A DNA stretch of 64,000 bases from Micromonospora sp. WMMD812. Its GTDB lineage: Bacteria > Actinomycetota > Actinomycetes > Mycobacteriales > Micromonosporaceae. Made by a program: the position numbers and the translations under genes. The notes under the pieces are model-generated. The model was not told the origin of the DNA, searched no databases, and saw only the letters and a list, made by a program, of their open reading frames with translations. Positions 60,268 to 64,000 of this stretch are shown here, one piece after another. The stretch covers positions 5,723,001 through 5,787,000 of the forward strand of contig NZ_CP114904.1 in the NCBI RefSeq assembly GCF_027497215.1, read 5' to 3'. The first letter of the stretch is position 1; the number at the start of each line of letters is the position of its first letter.

Positions 60268-62379
60268 ATGATCCGGGCCCGACTCGACAAGATGCTGACC
60301 ATGCTCGTCGCCGGCGTGCTGGCCGGACTGGTGCTGGCGGTAGCCGCCCTGCCGGTCGCGCTGGTGTTCGGGATCGGCTTCAGCGCACTCTCCACGCCCT
60401 ACTCGGAGCTGCCGAACACGCTGCGGACGCCACCGACCGCCCAGCGCTCCAACCTCTACGCCAACGACGGGACCACCTTGATCACCTCCTTCTACCAGGA
60501 GGACCGGGTGGACGTGCCGCTGCGCGAGGTGGCACCGGTGATGCGACAGGCCATCGTGGCCGCCGAGGACGTGCGCTTCTACCACCACAGCGGCGTCGAC
60601 CTGCGCGGGGTGGCGCGGGCCTTCACGGTCAACCAGCGCGACGGCGAGACCCGGCAGGGCGCGTCCACGCTGACCATGCAGTACGTCCGCAACGTGCTGA
60701 GCAGCGACCCGCGACTCACCGAGCAGCAGCGCCAGGCGGCCACCGAGGTCACCTCCGCCCGCAAGGTCCAGGAGATGCGCTACGCGCTCGCCCTGGAACG
60801 GGAGCTGGACAAGGAGGAGATCCTCGCCCGCTACCTGAACATCGCCTACTTCGGCGCCGGGGCGTACGGCATCGCCGCGGCGAGCAAGCGCTACTTCTCC
60901 ACCTCGCCGGCGGAGCTGACGCTGGCCCAGTCGGCGCTGCTGGCCGGTCTGGTGCGGTCCCCGCACACCGACGACCCGATCAACGGCGACGCCGACGCCG
61001 CGCTCAACCGCCGCGCGTACGTGCTGGACCGGCTGGTGGAGTCCGGCCAGGTCCCGCCCGCGCAGGCGGCCGCAGCCAAGGCCGAGCCGCTGAACCTGCG
61101 CCCGAGCGAGACCCCGAACGACTGCGCCGCGGTGCCCGAGGCGCACAACGACTGGGGCTACTTCTGCGACTGGTTCACCCGGTGGTGGCGCACCCAGTCG
61201 GCCTTCGGCGGCAACCCGGAGGACCGGGCTCTGACGCTGCGCCGGGGTGGCTTCTCCATCGTCTCCTCGCTCGACCCGGCGGTGCAGCGCGCGACCGTCG
61301 AGCAGGTGCTGGGGGTGTACCCGGTGACCGACCGCCGGGCCGCGCCGACCGCGGTGGTCCAGCCCGGCACCGGCCGGGTTCTCGCCATGGCGGTGAACCG
61401 CACCTACAGCGTGGCGGACAACCCGAGTGGGCAGACGAACCGCCCGAACACGGTCAACCAGCTGGTCGCCGGCGGCGGGACGATCGCGGGCTACCAGGGC
61501 GGGTCGACGTTCAAGCTCTTCACCATGCTGGCCGCGCTGGAGTCCGGGCTGCCGCTGCGGACCGAGTACGACGCGCCGGGCCGACTGGTCACCAGCTATC
61601 CGGTGAGCGGTGAGGCGAGCTGCGACGGCCGCTGGTGCCCGGAGAACGCCAGCCCGTTCATGGACGGCGAGCAGGACATGTGGAGCGCCTTCGGCCGCTC
61701 GGTGAACACGTACTTCGCCTGGCTCACGGAGCGGGTCGGCGCGGACCGGGTGGTGGAGATGGCCGAACGGCTGGGCATCACCTTCCGGTCCGAGTCCGAC
61801 GCCCGGCTCGCCCGGTACGGCGCGAAGAACTGGGGGCCGTTCACCCTCGGCGTCTCCGCCACCACCCCGCTCGACCTGGCCAACGCGTACGCGACGGTGG
61901 CGGCCGACGGCACCTGGTGCGCGCCGCTGCCGGTGATGTCGATCAAGGACGCGGCGGGGCGGCCGGTGGACGCCGGCCAGCCGGACTGCCGGCAGGTGCT
62001 GGACACCGACGTGGCCCGGGCGGCCGTCGACGCGGCCCGGTGCCCGGTGGGCGACCAGTCGATGTACAACCGGTGCGACGGCGGCACGGCGAAGGACCTG
62101 CGGGGCCGGCTCGGCCGTCCGGTGGCCGGCAAGACGGGCAGCTCCGAGCGGTACGCGACGGAGACCGTGGTCGCCTTCACCCCGCAGCTGGCGGTGGCCT
62201 CGCAGGCCACCAATCCGGACGACCCGCGGGACGCGGTCGGTCAGGCGGTGCAGTCCCGCCTGGTGGACGCGGTCGGTGAGGTGCTCTCGTTCGCCCTGCG
62301 CGACCAGCCGGTGCGCGACTTCGTGCCACCCAGCGAGCGGACCGCGTACGAGGTCACCGGCGCGCGGGACGGGAACTGA
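60268..62379 (+). CDS. Bifunctional class A penicillin-binding protein
   Basis: This 703-residue membrane protein polymerises and crosslinks peptidoglycan. An N-terminal membrane helix (about 10-40) is followed by a GT51 domain (EDVRFYHHSGVD, RQGASTLTMQYVRN, ARYLNIAYFG). The transpeptidase domain has GGSTFKLF (SxxK), GRSVNTYF (SxN) and GKTGSS (KTG). There is no long C-terminal tail. The ATG at 60268 follows GGGGAGA. It is convergent with the SDR gene, with 26 bases overlapping. Confidence 0.95.
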   Translation: MIRARLDKMLTMLVAGVLAGLVLAVAALPVALVFGIGFSALSTPYSELPNTLRTPPTAQRSNLYANDGTTLITSFYQEDRVDVPLREVAPVMRQAIVAAEDVRFYHHSGVDLRGVARAFTVNQRDGETRQGASTLTMQYVRNVLSSDPRLTEQQRQAATEVTSARKVQEMRYALALERELDKEEILARYLNIAYFGAGAYGIAAASKRYFSTSPAELTLAQSALLAGLVRSPHTDDPINGDADAALNRRAYVLDRLVESGQVPPAQAAAAKAEPLNLRPSETPNDCAAVPEAHNDWGYFCDWFTRWWRTQSAFGGNPEDRALTLRRGGFSIVSSLDPAVQRATVEQVLGVYPVTDRRAAPTAVVQPGTGRVLAMAVNRTYSVADNPSGQTNRPNTVNQLVAGGGTIAGYQGGSTFKLFTMLAALESGLPLRTEYDAPGRLVTSYPVSGEASCDGRWCPENASPFMDGEQDMWSAFGRSVNTYFAWLTERVGADRVVEMAERLGITFRSESDARLARYGAKNWGPFTLGVSATTPLDLANAYATVAADGTWCAPLPVMSIKDAAGRPVDAGQPDCRQVLDTDVARAAVDAARCPVGDQSMYNRCDGGTAKDLRGRLGRPVAGKTGSSERYATETVVAFTPQLAVASQATNPDDPRDAVGQAVQSRLVDAVGEVLSFALRDQPVRDFVPPSERTAYEVTGARDGN

Positions 62380-63847
62380 CCGAGGGGTCGTCCCGCTCGG
62401 CCCCGCGGGCGATGTTGCGGGCCATGCCGCCGAAGACCGCCGCGTGGAACGGCGTGACCGAACCCCAGTAGGCGTGCCCGGCCAGCCCGCGCGGCAGGAA
62501 CACCGCCCGCTGGTGGTACCGGCTGCGCCCGCCGTCGGCGGGCAGCACGCGCATCTCCAGCCAGGCCCGGCCGGGCAGCCGCATCTCCGCCCGTAGCCGC
62601 AGCAGCTCGCCCGGCACGATCTCCTCCACCCGCCAGAAGTCCAGCGCCTCGCCGACCTGGAGCCGGTGCGGATCGCGCCGGCCCCGGCGCAGCCCGACCC
62701 CGCCGATCAGCCGGTCCAGCCAGCCCCGCACCGACCAGGCCAGCGGGAACGAGTACCAGCCGTGCTCGCCACCCACCCCCTCGATCACCCGCCAGAGGGC
62801 CTCCGGCGACGCGTCCACCGCCCGCTCCCGCACATCGGTGTACGCGGTGCCGCCCGACCACGCCGGGTCGCTGGGCAGCGGCTCGGCGGGCGCGTCCGGG
62901 CCACTCGCGGTGGACCAGCGGGTCTCCACCTGGGCGTCGCGCACCTTCATCAGGGCCAGCTCGACGGCCCGGTCGAAGCTGGTGAGCCCGTCCGGCGGGT
63001 CGGGGACGAAGTCGGCGATGTCGTGCTCGTGCGCGACCGCCTCGTGTATCAGGCTCTCCACCAGCGGTGTGGCGATCGCGTTCGGCACCGGAGTGATCAG
63101 CCCGACCCAGTACGACGAGAGCGTCGGGCTCAGGGGGCGGACCGGCAGGACGAGCCGCCGGGGCAGCCCGGCCACCCGGGCGTACCGCTGCATCATGTCC
63201 CCGAACGTGAGCACGTCCGGCCCGCCGATGTCGAACGCGCGGTTGACCTCGGGCGGCAGGTCCGCGGCGCCGATGAGGTAGCGCAGCACGTCCCGGACCG
63301 CGATCGGCTGGATCCGGTTGCGCACCCAGCGCGGGGTCACCATGACCGGCAGCCGCTCGGTCAGGTAGCGCAGCATCTCGAACGAGGCCGAGCCGGAGCC
63401 GATGATCACCGCGGCCCGGAGCACCGCGGTGGGCACGCCGCTGGCCAGCAGGATCCGGCCGACCTCGGCCCGCGAGCGCAGGTGCGCCGAGGAGCCGCCG
63501 CCGTCCTCCGCCGGCCGCGGCCCGCCGAGGTAGACGATCCGGCGTACGTTGGCGGCGCGGGCGGCGGTGGCGAAGGCCTCCGCCGCCTCGCGGTCGGCCG
63601 ACTCGAACCCGGCCTGCCCGAGCGAGTGGACCAGGTAGTACGCGACGTCCACGTCCGCGAACACGGCCGGCAGGGTCTCCGGCCGGCGGAGGTCGCCCTC
63701 GGCGATCTCCGCCGCCGCCGCCCACGGCACGTCCCGGAGCCGCCCGGCGTGCCGGGCCAGGCAGCGGACCTGGTGCCCCTCGGCCAGGAGCCGGGGCGCC
63801 AGCCGCCCGCCGATGTAGCCGGTGGCGCCGGTGACGAGGCATCTCAT
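62354..63847 (-). CDS. SDR-type NAD(P)-binding protein with DUF2867 domain
   Basis: This 497-residue protein has an N-terminal extended-SDR Rossmann domain (LVTGATGYIGGRLAPRLL, RIVYLGGPRP, FDIGGPDVLTF) and a C-terminal DUF2867-like domain from about residue 330 (HGWYSFPLAWSVRGWLDRLIGG, ending RAVFLPRGLAGHAYW). It may be an NAD(P)-dependent epimerase or reductase acting on a quinone or lipid. It is divergent from glyA, with only about 36 bases between the starts. ATG 63847 follows TGGGAACC. Confidence 0.88.
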   Translation of the reverse strand: MRCLVTGATGYIGGRLAPRLLAEGHQVRCLARHAGRLRDVPWAAAAEIAEGDLRRPETLPAVFADVDVAYYLVHSLGQAGFESADREAAEAFATAARAANVRRIVYLGGPRPAEDGGGSSAHLRSRAEVGRILLASGVPTAVLRAAVIIGSGSASFEMLRYLTERLPVMVTPRWVRNRIQPIAVRDVLRYLIGAADLPPEVNRAFDIGGPDVLTFGDMMQRYARVAGLPRRLVLPVRPLSPTLSSYWVGLITPVPNAIATPLVESLIHEAVAHEHDIADFVPDPPDGLTSFDRAVELALMKVRDAQVETRWSTASGPDAPAEPLPSDPAWSGGTAYTDVRERAVDASPEALWRVIEGVGGEHGWYSFPLAWSVRGWLDRLIGGVGLRRGRRDPHRLQVGEALDFWRVEEIVPGELLRLRAEMRLPGRAWLEMRVLPADGGRSRYHQRAVFLPRGLAGHAYWGSVTPFHAAVFGGMARNIARGAERDDPSVSSRPARR

Positions 63848-63882
63848 GGTTCCCAGTCTGCGGCCCCATAGACTCCTTCGTC

Positions 63883-64000
63883 GTGGACACCGTGACGAGC
63901 ACCTTCTGGGGGCCGGACTTCGACCAGCTCCGGGCGACCGACCCGGAGATCGCCGGCGTCGTGCTCGGCGAGCTGGACCGGTTGCGGGGCGGGCTGCAAC
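63883..64000 (+). CDS. glyA: Serine hydroxymethyltransferase, 5' part only
   Basis: The first 39 codons of SHMT are visible, beginning MDTVTSTFWGPDF and containing ATDPEIAGVVLGELDRL, which matches the N-terminal helix of GlyA; the rest is beyond the window. The enzyme is PLP-dependent and converts serine to glycine with folate. It begins with GTG. TAGACT at 63869-63874 lies eight bases before, so the message is probably leaderless. No riboswitch is present upstream. Confidence 0.9.
   Translation, partial: MDTVTSTFWGPDFDQLRATDPEIAGVVLGELDRLRGGLQ

Noticed and set aside
63848-63882. Possible glycine or SAM riboswitch before glyA
   Set aside because: Only 35 bases lie between the divergent starts and a -10 box is close to the GTG, leaving no room for an aptamer.

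Overview
The window is 64 kb of very GC-rich, densely coded DNA with frequent GTG/TTG starts, many short intergenic hairpins and several probable leaderless genes. The gene content (SigE-family sigma factor, class F-type sortase, Nei2-type glycosylase, Rho with a long Arg/Gly/Asp insert, and the order argS-lysA-hom-thrC ... thrB-rho-rpmE-prfA-prmC-Sua5) points to a filamentous actinobacterium, most likely Micromonosporaceae (Micromonospora-like). This assignment comes from gene order and protein style; no database search was made.

Layout. 1-16 kb is mostly secreted and envelope functions: a truncated GH30 hydrolase at the left edge, an erythromycin-esterase-like protein, a secreted anchored protein with its own sortase, a Nei/Fpg glycosylase, a sigma factor with a membrane-bound HAF-repeat partner, a WGR/beta-propeller protein, a CoA-disulfide-reductase-like flavoprotein, a GCS2 carboxylate-amine ligase, YidC, then a GH16-CBM6 glucanase and a CBM2-GH18 chitinase. 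16-21 kb has DedA, DUF1349, a TreS-like GH13 enzyme, a FabG-like reductase, two small membrane proteins and a Gfo/Idh oxidoreductase. 21.5-31.6 kb is a resistance-and-efflux cluster: an Erm-type 23S rRNA methyltransferase behind a 39-codon leader peptide and nested hairpins, an erythromycin-esterase family protein, TetR-MMPL with twin palindromic operators, HxlR-DHA2 MFS, and a MocR-type regulator divergent from a PEP-mutase-like enzyme. 31.7-35.7 kb has a stand-alone LigD-type polymerase domain, a 30-codon membrane peptide, tRNA-Arg(CCG), a transposase-derived protein and a DUF3105-DUF305 pair. 35.8-64 kb is core metabolism and translation: argS, lysA, hom, thrC, an RND and an MFS exporter, thrB, rho, a secreted phosphodiester-glycosidase/phosphoesterase fusion, a polynucleotide-kinase-like enzyme, rpmE, prfA, a GGDEF protein, prmC, Sua5, a low-molecular-weight phosphatase, a bifunctional PBP, an SDR-DUF2867 protein and the first 39 codons of glyA.

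How the parts work together. lysA, hom, thrC and thrB form the aspartate-family branch (lysine and threonine), interrupted by two exporter genes. rpmE, prfA, prmC and Sua5 are the usual translation block: PrmC methylates the release factor encoded by prfA. The most interesting regulated unit is erm: its leader ORF carries Arg-X-Arg codons inside a stem, and downstream stems can form alternative pairings, one of which covers the erm ribosome-binding site. Three long near-perfect intergenic palindromes, two sharing a GATCATGMAGTT core, and an AT-rich element shared by the GH30 and chitinase promoters are the main signals not explained by genes.
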